Shown one piece after another: positions 48,032 to 59,252 of a stretch of 64,000 nucleotides of DNA. This DNA comes from Crocodylus rhombifer. Lineage: Eukaryota; Chordata; Crocodylia; Crocodylidae. The stretch is from the NCBI GenBank assembly GCA_038503035.1, contig JAVSML010024569.1:372001-436000 (forward strand). Direction: 5' to 3'. The notes beneath the pieces were generated by a model that had not been told where the DNA came from, ran no database searches, and worked only from the letters and a program-made list of their open reading frames with translations. Each line of letters starts with the position of its first letter. The stretch's first letter is position 1. The position numbers and the translations under genes were made by a program.

Positions 48032-48051
48032 AGAAAAAAAAAAAAAAAAAA
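48032..48051 (+). repeat. Poly(A) run
   Basis: About twenty A residues follow CATTCTCAAG, and a GAGA run follows near 48092. No retroelement body was recognised upstream. Confidence 0.75.
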
Positions 48052-48381
48052 GTTAATGGTAATTTAACACAGTCCCCAGAGAATTTTTTTGAGAGAGAGA
48101 GAGATGGAAAATTTAAATATTATAAGAAATTATTCTAGTAGATAACTTAAAGCAGTAAATGTGTACATGTAAACTGTAAGCCTCAGAAAGGAAACAGCCT
48201 TTTATTTTTTTTTTATGATTAGCATGTTAATATGATGAGATGCATGCCTAGGTTTAGAAAGCATTCATAAAATCTGGTGACTTTTCAACAAGAGAGGCTG
48301 ATTGAATAATTTTCAATCTTGCAAATTTAATAAGTGAAGAACAAAATGGGGAAAACAATAGTAATGCATCACAGAACATTT

Positions 48382-48454
48382 GTTGAAGAACATTTGTGGT
48401 TTGATGTTACATGTAAACATAAAATCTATGAAATTTAAATAACACTGAGATCTC
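48382..48454 (+). repeat. Dispersed repeat pair, member 1
   Basis: GTTGAAGAACATTTGTGG followed by TTTGATGTTACATGTAAACA and TAAAATCT is closely matched at 50051-50141. This member lacks an 18-bp segment present in the other. Confidence 0.75.
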
Positions 48455-49013
48455 AGTACAGCGCAGCATTTCTTAAACATCTGTAAGGATTGTAAAGCAT
48501 GTGGGTTATTGAAGTTGCACTTTATGTAGAAGTGCTGTGGGGATATCATTCGGTGCTATCCAGACAAACTGTTCGCACACTATATCGAGGATTTTCTTAT
48601 CCCTTATATTGTGGGACATGCCAGTCTTGTAACCCAGTTAACCTATCTCTTCTTCGTTCATGAGAAACTTGCCATGCTTCAAACGGTGGTTAGCTTTTTC
48701 CTCTGAATAGAAGTCTAGGTTTCATTTTTCGGTGCAATGACTGTAATTATACTGCAATTACAGTGCACTCATGCTGTGGTTATGCTTTATAACTATCATT
48801 ACCACTAATTCATGCAACTGTAAGGCCAGCTACATCACTGAGAATAATTGCAATGTAAATACAGTGTAGTTAATGCATCTTAGCCAATACTAATGATTTT
48901 GATGCCTCAAGTTATAGGTTTCCAGTTTGAGAGCTGACTTTTTGAGTACCTAGCATCTTTCAGTGTCTCACTTCAAGTGCCTAAAACCATTTTGTACCAT
49001 CTATACTTCTTCC

Positions 49014-49110
49014 AGAGCCTGATGAAGGGACTTGGATCCTGAAAGCTTGTAGAAAAGGACAGTTTCTTGCGATTTCCCAATTGGTGTAATGAGAGGTATC
49101 ATTTTGGAAT
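49014..49110 (+). repeat. Unclassified dispersed repeat, copy B
   Basis: GAGCCTGATGAAGGGACTTG, GATCCTGAAAGCTTGTAG and TGTAATGAGAGGTATCATTT occur in the same order as in the minus-strand copy at 4719-4830. The CTGATGAAG-GGATCCTGAAAGCTT layout is typical of a common sauropsid retroelement tail whose class I cannot confirm. Confidence 0.5.
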
Positions 49111-49439
49111 CAAGAGTTCTAGTTTTTTGTACGTCTAAAACAAGTAGAGCAGTAGTTGCAAGCCACTTCTAATTACCTTGGTTTTGTGTAGCTTATTTTT
49201 GAATATAACTATTCGAAATAACAGCAAAGCAGTAGTAAATAATTTACCTTCTGATTTATATCAATGAGCAGTAGTAAAGCCACTGTTTAATCACACCATA
49301 ATTCCAATTTAACTCCACAATACAAACCATAACACATTTGTTTGCACCTTTTTACTAGCGGATTGGTTTTGTGCAATCTGTGAAAAGCACTGGGGAAAAA
49401 CTTATTGAAATCTGCTAAATCCATGTTCCTTCTTTAGAC

Positions 49440-49675
49440 CATGGGTGCTCAACTGCCAGCCCATGGGCTAGCTCTGGCTCATGATGAAGCAGGGCTTCTC
49501 ATGGGTCTGAAAATTTCATGGTGGGGGTGTTGTGGCAACATTAGTTGCTGCTCCCCTGCTGCCAAATTTCTGGATATGTGGGGAGCCTGTGGGGCTGGGG
49601 CAGTGTGGGGCCTGGTCCTGGTGCACAGCCTTGGGTCTGCACCACTCATCTGGCCTGCAAGGCCAAAAGTTAAAT
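49440..49675 (+). mobile_element. Probable hAT-type MITE, degenerate
   Basis: It opens with CCATGGGTGCTCAACTGCCA followed by GCCCATGGGCTAG, like hAT ends of the CAGTGGTGCTCAACC type. The body is GC-rich and shares features with 2910-3235. The right end is CTGGCCTGCAAGGCC. No target duplication was identified. Confidence 0.45.
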
Positions 49676-49983
49676 GGTAAATTATATTCATACCTTTAAC
49701 ATCTACTGTTTACCTCTCAGCTTAGTGTTGCCCACTGTTGGGGGAGCAGCTCCAGCAAGGGCTGCCCAGGAGATGGTGAGGACCAGAGCTGTGGCATTGT
49801 ACAGCTGCTGTGGCAGGAAGATAACTAGTGGTTACCTGGGGGAACAGAGCAAGGCAAAGTTCTGCAGCAGAGCTGGCAGGGCTTAAATAGGAGCAAGCAC
49901 AGTGGCGGGGCTGCCACCTCCCTCTCACCTGCCTGCCCACTCCCTGAGCTCTGGTAACTGCCATTTGGCAAGGACCCGCAGAG

Positions 49984-50193
49984 GCTCTCCCGAGCCTGGC
50001 GGGGTGCAGCAAACGGATATGCCACACAGGACCACACTGTGGTAAAAGGTGTTGATGAACATGTGTGGTATGATGTTACATGTTAACATAAAATCTGTCA
50101 TCTGAGCAACATCTGTGAAATCTAAGTAATATTGAGTTCTCCCAGCCTGGGGCATACAGCGGATGGATGTGTCATGTAGGATCGCACCTGTGG
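49984..50193 (+). repeat. Diverged direct repeat flanking an AT-rich core
   Basis: Unit 1 (49984-50041, starting GCTCTCCCGAGCCTGG) and unit 2 (50136-50193, starting GTTCTCCCAGCCTGGGG) are diverged copies. Each continues into a CAGC-GGAT-TG-CAC-TAGGA-CGCAC-like block. Between them lies member 2 of the dispersed pair (50051-50141). Confidence 0.6.
50051..50141 (+). repeat. Dispersed repeat pair, member 2
   Basis: This matches 48382-48454 but includes an additional GTCATCTGAGCAACATCT. That segment is bounded by ATCT on both sides, which suggests a short direct-repeat-mediated deletion in the other copy. Confidence 0.75.
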
Positions 50194-51064
50194 GCTGAGT
50201 ACCTTCTGCCTGGAGTTGTGGCACCAGGGCAAGGCCTCCGCCAAGTGAAAGGAGCGCAGCACTGGCCTGGCTGCTTGCTGCAGCCCAGTGGAGAAGGGAC
50301 TGCATTGATAAGGGAAGGGAGGGAGATCAACACTACTAAAGAACTTGAATCCCCTTTGAATAGGTAGCATACCATAAATTTACACTATTTTCATTAAGAA
50401 TAAATCCAATCCTGTTTTAATATATAGCACATTGTTTATTTTTTACTTCCAGAAATAGGAAAAGAAATTCCCTATAGTGTTGCAAATTCATCCACAGGGT
50501 AAATTGACTTATAAATTGGTATGCATTTGCTTATCTGCTTCCAAATCATGAGGCGTTTGTAAAAGTCTGTCTGTTGCGCAACTACAGCAAAGCCTCACTG
50601 GTGGCTGAGACAAAATACAGGTAATCCAATCTAAACAGGGGTTAAGTAGGGAAAGTTTAAGTTGCCTGATGATTCACTTAGGCAGTTAAGAGCTCACATT
50701 TCATTGCTAGTTAGTGGGACATAGGTTCTTAATTAAGAGCCTAATCTCCTTTGGAATGAGATGGAGGATCTTTTAATCTCTTTATCCAAGAAGATTTTTT
50801 TGATTGCAGAGTGATCCTGCCTTGCCATTTACATGTTGTATAGCAATGACCAGAAGCTGTGTTACTGTTATAGAACACCTTTGCAATTTTAACCCTGTTT
50901 TTGGTTCCTGCTGCTTGTTTTCCTGTCTCTTCCCACCCCCAAAATGAGTCATAATAGCATAAAAATTAGTAAATTTAGTCATAAAGTGAATGATTTTTCT
51001 ATAAAACATAAAATAACATAGACAAAGATTTCCCTGAATGCTAACACCTTAAATATAGTAGCTT

Positions 51065-51070
<6 letters not shown>

Positions 51071-51098
<28 letters not shown>
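51071..51098 (+). repeat. (GTT)9 microsatellite
   Basis: Nine uninterrupted GTT units plus one G. No association with a gene is seen. Confidence 0.98.
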
Positions 51099-51177
51099 CT
51101 TTATGCTGGGAAGGGGGCAAAAGAAGTATAGTTGTCTTGCTTGTAATGCGTAAGACCTAGTCGTGGACTTGGGAATT

Positions 51178-51245
51178 TATCATGCTTATGCTGTACAAAC
51201 CCAGAATAAAGTACATTCCTACCCCAGCAGCTTACAGTCAAAGCT
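51178..51245. repeat. L2/MIR-like ancient repeat
   Basis: GCTGTACAAACCCAGAATAA followed by CCTACCCCAGCAGCTTACAG fits the same motif set as 45893-45962. Confidence 0.4.
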
Positions 51246-51251
51246 GGTGAG

Positions 51252-51313
51252 ACTGCCATGCTCAGGGGATATATATACACGTATCTTAATCGAGTCTGCT
51301 CAGCCTGAGAGCT
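51252..51313 (+). repeat. 62-bp segment shared with 55991-56052
   Basis: This starts ACTGCCATGCTCAG and ends CAGCCTGAGAGCT. It differs from the copy at 55991-56052 at 4 of 62 positions. The other copy spans the left edge of a fold-back element. Confidence 0.9.
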
Positions 51314-51918
51314 GAAGTCAAAATTTCTGTCAGTATTGCAGCAAAGAAGTGTTTTAAGTGTGTGTGGGGGGGAAGCAGTTGCAGATACTTACAAGAAGTG
51401 CCTATTTGCAAGTGTAAATCTGGTACCTGCTTAAAAGGCATCGAGGACTGATCAGAAGCAAGACTTGATTTCCAAGTCATGAAAGAGAAAGTTTAGCAAG
51501 GCTGGGGACAGGCCAGGAGAATCTTGACAGTGAGGACAAGTATCTTGTTTGGGATGAAGGGGATCTAGCAATGGGATGCAAGGGTGACATGCTCAAAGTG
51601 ATGTCACAGGAAAGTGATTTGTGCTGAACTAGGAGAAACCTGTAAATGTTTCACTCCTGCTTTCTGGACTTTTTTTTTGGTTCTTTTTACAATGTGGCAC
51701 CAGCAATGATCAACACTTGGGTACCATGCTCATTTTGATAGGTATTAAATTCCAAACTGGAGTTATGGACAGGTGCTTCTATTGGTTTTAGTACTGTATA
51801 TGAGAGAGAGGTAAGTTTAAACCAAATATTGACATGAAATAATTTGATCGGCCTTCATGCTTAACTGTGACAATGAGAAGGTACAAAAAGCCAATGAGAA
51901 TTAAGATTTTGGACATCT

Positions 51919-52355
51919 GGGCCGTGTCCAGATGAGCAGGGGCATATGGGTTGTGGTATCACAAACCATATGTGGGAAATATTCCCTGTGCTGCAAATTT
52001 GCAGTGGAGGGCCAAAATTTGCTACCGGGAAAACCCAGTAGCAAAAAAAGCACCAGGAACAAAGCTTTTGTCCTGCTGGTGACAGGATTGTGTACCAGCA
52101 GACATGGAGGCTTGATCCTCCAGGGAGATACTCTGGCTGCCAACCAGAGCATCTCTACTCCTTCATTTGTGTCCTGACTTCTCCAGGATGCTGGGAGGAG
52201 CTGGGCAAAGGCTGTTTGCCTGAAGCAGGACAGTTTGCCCCTCAACAAAGTGCACATATACAGGCATGTGCTGTGGCAAATGTAGTGGCACAAATTTATG
52301 GTGCTGTTGTTTTTGCTACTACAGGTGCATACCTGCGCACATCTGGACATGGCTC
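51919..52355 (+). mobile_element. TIR MITE, copy 2 (Harbinger-like)
   Basis: The termini GGGCCGTGTCCAGATG and CATCTGGACATGGCTC are inverted repeats (14 of 16). A TCTG lies on both sides (51916-51919 and 52354-52357) and could be a target duplication if the element is taken as 51920-52353. GGCC-type ends fit PIF/Harbinger, but this is inferred. The body matches 18522-18895 in the opposite orientation. Frames of up to 158 codons inside are chance frames with no transposase motif. Confidence 0.78.
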
Positions 52356-52359
52356 TGTT

Positions 52360-55300
52360 GTCATAAACGAGATTCATTTGTGTTTTTTAAATGGCTCCTA
52401 TATTTCATTTAGAAGCAGCTGAAATTTAGCAGCAGGTGAAATTCTTCATGTCATTTATAAATCTTGTGGTACCTTGGTGATGAATACATTTTGGGTCGTT
52501 GTCCTTCTTCCCCACAAAGCTTTTTATACATATTTATACCAAGATTTTGAGCTATTTTATGCCTTTCCCTGCCCAGGGTGCTGTTTTCCAGTCACCTGTC
52601 TTTACTCTTTTCCTGTTGTGCTCAATGCCCTTTTCTTAATACCGTTTACACTGTATCTAAGTTTACTTCATTCCATGCTCATGAGAGAACAGATTTTCAT
52701 CTCTGAGACAACTTTCTTCAAGATTTGAAATCTCACTCTGATCACCCCCTCCCCAACCTTGCCACATATTCCTTTTCAAGATCTTGACACACTTCCCAAA
52801 GTAATCTCCTCCCCTTTTAACTTGATTCTTTCACCCAGGAAGGGTAGTTTGGCAGTCATATGACTCATTATTCACCATCCTTCTTAGAAGGGAATGCTGC
52901 CATTTCATGAAACACTGTTCATTACCAGTTCCTCAGCACTTTGTCCCATCCTAAAATGACTGGCTTCCTTTAATTGGATGGTTGGTTATTCAGTTGCTGT
53001 TTGCCTTGGTGGTCAGTAAATTCTTGTGCATCATTTTAGACCAAAATAATTGTCATTCTCTTCTTTCCTTAAAGGTCAATTCTGTAACGTGGCAAGAATT
53101 TTATTCATGGCCCTTTGTGTGTTTTCTAATAAGTTTTCACATTTCCTGGGTTGTTATTGGTTAGAACCATAAATAAAACCTCATATATATTACCTCTTTC
53201 ACGTCTCTTTGTATGTGGACTGTGATAGGCTGTATCATTGGGAAACAGGAAGTGTTCTATCTGCAGAAACCTTGGGCTGGGAACTTGTCAGACTTCTCAG
53301 ATTAAATTGGTCCGAGTCAGTCTGTAGGTAATGAACCAGAAGGGAGATCCCAGAACGATACAAGCAGCAGTGCTGGTGATAATGTTAGTTACCCTTTTCC
53401 TTGGGAGTCAGGACTAAACCAGAGCCACAGAAACAATGTCCCAAGACATGGTTCCGGGATGTTTTTTAAGCTCTGTCATTAAGAGGAGCTGTAAAATTGT
53501 GCTCGTGGCCACTTGTCATCTAAAGTTGCCTTAGCTGTCATAACAAGACCAGAGGATTTGAATCTTCTGTTATCACTGGTTATTGTAATAAGAAATGTGA
53601 ACTCATAAAAATACTATTTCCTGGCCCTGTATCTGGGGTTGGATTGGGGTTCCATAGGTTAATGGCATGCCTACTTACTATAGTGGTTACTTCTTGTTAT
53701 AGTGATTGCGGTATTAATAGCAGTAACACTTGTTCTATCACCTGTACAGGCACATAGTGAGAGACAGTTCATGCCTCAAGCAGCTTACAATTGAAGTGGG
53801 CAAAACATATTTGTACAGTAATACAAAGAAATTGTTGTTTTCCCCCATTTTATGAACAGAGAAAATGATTGCATTGTTATGCAAGGAATGGCTTTTATTA
53901 CTACGTTTCCCATTGTGCAATTTCAAAAAATGAAGAAAATGCCTTCCAAGCATGAGATCTACTAAAGGAAATGTTTTTTTCATATATTAGACATTGAATA
54001 ACCAGGTTGGTATCTAGCGCCAACGTTGTTATACATATGGGCAGGACGTGACCAGGCTATATACAGGCATGGAAGGTTTTATAGCATGTTGCCTTTTTAT
54101 AGAGCCATCATCCTGCTTGAATTTATTTTTAATATACGTGAAATCTGTGGTGGTTGACAGTGGGGATTTTAGCATTGCCAAGCCACTCCAGGGATGAAGT
54201 ACAGATCCCTTCAAATTTTCTCTGGGGGATGAGATTCATTCTAGTTCATTGGTGTCTTTGTCTTTGCTGCAGAAGTACGCACTCCTTGAATGCTCTCATT
54301 CCTGCCAAACAACATGACTCATGTTCTCTGCACCAGTAGTGATTGGGATCTTTTTCTGTGTGTTGCTTTTCTCCCATACAAGAGCTCAAACTTCCTTCAT
54401 CCTTTTGCCTAATTATTTGTGTCAATCAAGTTGTGGGGGAGGTGGACAAAGGGCAAGGGGGCCACCTGAGCACCCCAGACTAATTTTCCTTGCTGTAGCA
54501 GTGGGAGGAGGACAAATTCAAGACAAACTTGCAATAATTAGGTTCTATACTGGAAAATTATAATGAATTTATAAATTTTCTATATGCAATATCTTATTAT
54601 TAGGGAGTCCTGTTTTATTGAGGGTCATCTTAATATTTGAGTAAATATGGTAATTTTATATCTGAGGTTGGTGAGATTTCTAGGTTCTTCGAACTACAAA
54701 GAAAGGACAGCTTAGAGCTGCTGTTGCTGAATAAATCAAATCTCTGCTTCCCTTTTCAAGAGGGGGAGAGAGGAAAAGCTGCAGCAGATCTACTAAAGGC
54801 GAAGGAAAAAAGGAAGGCTGTGGAATATAGTCACCCCAACCCATTTTAAAGGGTGATTAAAAACCAGAACTTGGTTTTTAAAAGAACCACGGCAATTCTG
54901 AAGCTGCATCTCTGGCACTGTGCAGATGGTGGCCTCGGCTGTTAATTCCAGCAAGGCTAAACTCGCCAAAGAAGGAAGCAGTGGTGGGGAAGAGGGTCTG
55001 GGGTAAAGGTGTCTAGGGCTGAGAAAAGGGGCTCTTTTAAACTTCACTCTGCTCTAAGGTCTTAATGGACCAGTTCAGCAGCAGAAATGCTGGAGAGAAG
55101 CTCCGTCAAAATATTTGCCCTGAATCTCTTCCTTCTCTACTCGGAGCCAAGCATGTTTTTAAAGGGAGTGGCTGCAAAACAGTTGTGGCATAGGACCAAC
55201 TCTTCAGTCTCCCTTACACTAAAGACATGTTCTATGCAGGAATTAAAGCAAATGGTAGTCTTCCATCGTATACGTGGGTTTTCTATTAATTGGTTCAAGG

Positions 55301-55810
55301 AAAAATAAAGTGCTTAAAGGTCCCTTTATTCCACCTAGGTTAAGTCAGTGAAAAATCAGCCTTTGGAAGTGCCTTTGCTCTACTTACAAAACTGAAAGAA
55401 TTAGGACTGCCTAGCAACAGACCCATATTGTGCTGTCTGTGCACAGAAATAAGAGAACCTAGGGGCAGCATTGTCAGAAAGCCCTGCTTGTATTGGGAGT
55501 TGGTTTCCTAGTGAGACAGTAGTGGCCTGATTTTCAGAAATTGCTGAGTAACCTTCAGCTTTTATTGTTTCAAATTGGAGCTACCAGCCCCTTGTGCCCA
55601 GAGAAGTGGGCCGCAAATTAATGTTGTAAATTGACACCCAAAATTAGAGGCACCAAGAAAAGTTGGGCTGAAATCAACAGTCTAAAGGACATAAAATACA
55701 TTGTGGGGAGCAGCGGGGAAATATTTATCTTTGGTATTGGTATTACCCTAGAACTCATTTATCGTTGGTTATCTTGAAGGCCTTGTCTGTTATCTTGGTA
55801 TAACAATGGT
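52360..55810. other. Intergenic sequence, no gene recognised
   Basis: Mostly AT-rich unique-looking DNA with one ancient L2/MIR-like piece (53738-53865). Short frames (for example 54793-55047 -) show no family resemblance. Confidence 0.6.
53738..53865. repeat. L2/MIR-like ancient repeat
   Basis: CACCTGTACAGGCACATAGT, CCTCAAGCAGCTTACAATTG and then TTCCCCCATTTTATGAACAG, the complement of the MIR tail. Two old elements may be adjacent. Confidence 0.45.
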
Positions 55811-55811
55811 T

Positions 55812-56005
55812 TTTTACTGGATCAGACCACTAGTCCATCTTGCCCAGTATCCTGTGTCTCATAGTGACAGTGGAAGGTGAAAGGAAGAGTGAACTGGGTA
55901 TGACCAGGGTTTTTTCCTGCTGTTCCTCTCTTGCTTGCAGCCTCCAGCATTTAAGGTCTAGGAAGCTCTGATTCAGAGGCTGGATCCCAAACTGCCATGC
56001 TCAGA
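55812..56005 (-). mobile_element. CR1/L3-like LINE, first part, split by a MITE
   Basis: TTTTACTGGATCAGACCACT, AGTCCATCTTGCCCAGTATC and CTGTGTCTCATAGTGACAG are the well-known reverse-complement signature of CR1-type LINEs in sauropsids. The element is interrupted at about 56005 and resumes at 56296. Confidence 0.75.
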
Positions 56006-56295
56006 GGGTATTTATACACGTATCTTAATCAAGTCTGCTCAGCCTGAGAGCTAATGTGCACTGCGCTGCACTGTGTGCAGTTGTATAAGTGGTGCAATTC
56101 ACGTAAGTGTGCATAAAATGGCAATGGTACACTTTTGAACTAAAGCACCTCCGAGGTGTTTTAGTTCAAAAGCGCATCGCTGGCATTTTTTTCATGCTGA
56201 CACGTATTTCGTCACTTATACAACTGCAAGCATTGCAGTCCCAGGTGCTTTTCAAAGTGCCCGGTGCTGCGGTGCTTACACATGTAGAAATGCCC
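56006..56295. mobile_element. Fold-back MITE nested in CR1
   Basis: This near-symmetrical inverted repeat is centred on 56152 (CACCTC-C-GAGGTG), with arms of 146 and 143 bp. The termini are GGGTATTTATACACG and the complement of CATGTAGAAATGCCC (12 of 15). The centre pairs CTTTTGAACTAAAGCACCTC with GAGGTGTTTTAGTTCAAAAG. Farther out, GCAGTTGTATAAGTGG pairs with its counterpart. The flanks are two halves of one CR1 element, which shows an insertion. Confidence 0.85.
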
Positions 56296-56560
56296 AATAG
56301 CTACTGGTGTCCCTTTCCTCCAAGAATTTGTCCAGTCCCTTTTTTGCATCTAGCTAAACTGTCAGCTTCCACCACATCTAGTGGCAATGAGTTCCACACT
56401 TGAATTGGACACAGTTTGAAAAAGAACTTTCTCTTGTTATTTTTAAACTTGCTTCCTACTAGTTTCATTTTGTGACCCTTAGATCTTGTATTGAGAGACA
56501 GTAAATAATAAATTCCTATTTAATTTCTCTTCACCATTCTACAGAAGAAAATCTAACCTC
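56296..56560 (-). mobile_element. CR1/L3-like LINE, second part
   Basis: It resumes with AATAGCTACTGGTGTCCC, GAATTTGTCCAGTCCCTTTT, GGCAATGAGTTCCACACTTG, AAACTTGCTTCCTACTAGTT and TTTGTGACCCTTAGATCTTG. All are standard blocks of this LINE in the order expected after the first part. Confidence 0.82.
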
Positions 56561-58450
56561 CCATAGTAGGTTTGAGCAAACTCACTGAAATTAGGGATGA
56601 CTCGCAGTCATTTTCAACAAGTAGACGTTCAGTTTTGTAGACAGTTTTTTTTGTTTTTGTTTTTTTTGTACCATGGGACAGAGAGCATGTACTTTTCTAC
56701 CAACCTGAATGTAAATGCAGCAGAGTGCCAACTTTGATTTGCTTCTATTCCTTCACATCTGCAGAGTAGCTTGCATTAAACATATTAATAATAATGGCAT
56801 TAAAATTGCCAGGTTTTGAAAGAGGGACATGTCAGTGTTACTGAATGCCAGGTTTCAAGTCATTGTGCTTGCATTTTAATTACAGCTTGCTTGAGAGCGC
56901 AGCAGAAGCTCAAAGAAATTATATGGTCCCTGTATGTTGTTTTTAATTTTGGAAATCTTCTTTGTAATGCAAGATGTAGCTTGTCGTAATGCAGTTTTCT
57001 AATCACGACCTGTTTTAATTGTGATAGATGACCCTTAAATCCTCTAAACCCACTAAGATTTGCTGTAGTTAAAATTGCTCTGTAATACTTTGTTTACGGA
57101 ACTATTTATCCTAACGCATCCAAAGAAGGATTTGTTTACCAAGCCCCTACCCTCCACCCCACTTATTTGTAATTTTGTAATGAAGAGCTTGTCTCCTTTG
57201 TAGCAAAGGGAGCATCTAATAATTTGTGTCACTCTCTGGATGAGGGGCACATTGTAAGGTAAGATGAGTTTCTTTTTTTGAATGTTCAAGGGTCATCTTT
57301 TCCCTTTTGGTTAATGTAAGCTTGATATTCAGGATTTTTTTTCTTTTAATTGCTCATTCTGGTATATGCTAAACCACTTGAGGTTGAGATTTACCTTGGT
57401 GGTCAATTGGCAAGTAGTTTGTCTTTTAACATTTACATCTGCTGAAGAGCTGACTCAGCCTTAGAGAAAAATGTGATCCATCTCATGGAGTAGTTTAAAC
57501 CTATTGGTTTTGTAATGATGCCTTTGATTACTGTTAGCTTACTCTAAAATGTTAATTGATTCGTGTTACTGGAAAATGTAAAAATGCATCATGCTGCAGG
57601 TGTAGAGGTCACTCATCTTCCCTTTAAATTGGAACATGTAGAATTTCATTTTGTAGTTTCAATCCTGCAAATATGCATGCACATAATTTTAAGCATGTAA
57701 CCATTGACCTTGGGGTTCTGTTCAGTATATTAGTTATGCTCAAATTTAAGTAGTAGAGAGGGAGAGAGAAACAAAAAGAATGTTTTGAGCTATGGTAGAT
57801 GCCCACCAAAGTTTTACCAAAATATTCATAACTGGGAGCCAGTCGGAAACAGTTTTCCAACATGTGGTTGCACAACCTCCTCTCATCCCTTTCCTCAAAA
57901 CTGTCTTGTAGGTTGAAGGTCAATAAAATTTAGGAGTGGGAGATTGTTTGTTTTCTAAACTAAGTTAGTTTCTTCTGTGTTTCTTTCCTCTCTTGTCTCT
58001 ATATCATGTTTCTTTCCTCACAAAAACATGAGGATATTTTCAGTTTGAGTGACCTATTTTAAATTAAAAGTATTTGTTCAGGAACAAAAGCAGAGCATAT
58101 TTAAGAAAGCATTGCGCATGTCCTATATGCGCTAAGCTGCCTTGTAAAAACAGGTGCTGGAGCCAGCTGACATCTAGAAACTTGAAGGGAGAGTATATTG
58201 AAATCCCATCTGAACAGTTGCACTAATTATGTGCCTCTCATGCCTCCCCACTTTCTCCCCTCTTGCCTATGGAGACTTATCTTTTTACTTTTCTTTTTTT
58301 TTTTTTATTCCACTTTTTTATCTTTGTTTTCCTTGGAGATCTCCTTTCTATTTGCTCTTCATTATATACCCAAATTATCCCTGTTGTGTGCTATAAACAG
58401 AGATTGCATTTGTTGCAGAACCAGTTGTGCTGCGACTTGTCCTGAAATGG
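56561..58450. other. Intergenic sequence, no gene recognised
   Basis: AT-rich DNA with poly-T interruptions (56641-56668, 58296-58320). No conserved frame, RNA gene or clear repeat was recognised. Confidence 0.6.
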
Positions 58451-58454
58451 CAGT

Positions 58455-59252
58455 GTCATGGGATTGGCATGTCCACACATCACCCTTCCAGTGAGGTTTA
58501 AAGAATGGATGAATGTTCTACTGCCCATCTGCCAGCAGGTGGCCAGAGGGAGCACATATCCCAGCATGCCATGCACTCATCAACTGCATAGGCGACTGGT
58601 AGGGGGTGCACGTGCCCCCCTGACAGGGCTGGTCCCCCACTGATGGCCGACACTGCTGTTGGTAGAGCTGGTGCCCCCCCAACAGGGGCGGCTTCTTCAG
58701 GTACTCCCCCCAGATTCAGGAGGCACCAGTCATGGTCAACTGTTTGTAGCTTCCCCTGAGTCTGCAAGCATTGAGCAATGCACCATTTGGGTGTTCAGAT
58801 TGTGGAAGGCAACACTTTTGTGGAAGAGATTTTTTTTGAACAATTCCCAGCACAGTTCATTTCTGTGACTGCCCGTCTATATTTCTGCTGCATTGGTGCT
58901 GCCACCACTGACTGACCCAAAGCTTCCACAACCACTAAGGACCTGCATATGGTCATCACCTTGGAGACCAGTGTTGTAGACTCATGAGCAAGACTGAGCT
59001 TTCCTGAAAAGTAATATTGGCAGGTTCTGATAGCTGTCATGACTGCTTTTGTTCATACCAAGAGAGAGAGTATACCTGTGCAGGAAAAGTGCATGTGTTT
59101 GCTCACTGCCAGACAACAGGCAGTACATAGCTACATCCAATCTGCAGCAGCAGCTGCTACTGTGAAGATATTTTGCAACAGGTCAACGCATTGTGACCAG
59201 CGAGATGTGGAAACTGCTTCAAACTGTGGAGAGGAGCAGCAACTGGTAGAAG
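58455..59252 (+). other. Probable 5' part of a decayed PIF/Harbinger element
   Basis: The stretch upstream of the transposase remnant reads on the + strand in scattered frames with stops. GGGATTGGCATGTCCACACA at 58460 could be a decayed terminus, because it resembles the GGCCATGTCCAGATGTG ends of the MITEs elsewhere in the window, but a matching right end was not found. A GC-rich patch at 58590-58720 may be a separate insertion. Confidence 0.35.

Noticed and set aside
51071..51098. Regular short repeat as a possible CRISPR-like array
   Set aside because: It is an ordinary (GTT)9 microsatellite with no spacers, in vertebrate DNA.
51901..52377. 158-codon minus-strand frame, the longest in the window
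   Set aside because: It coincides with the MITE at 51919-52355. The corresponding frame in the other copy is not preserved, so it is not a gene.
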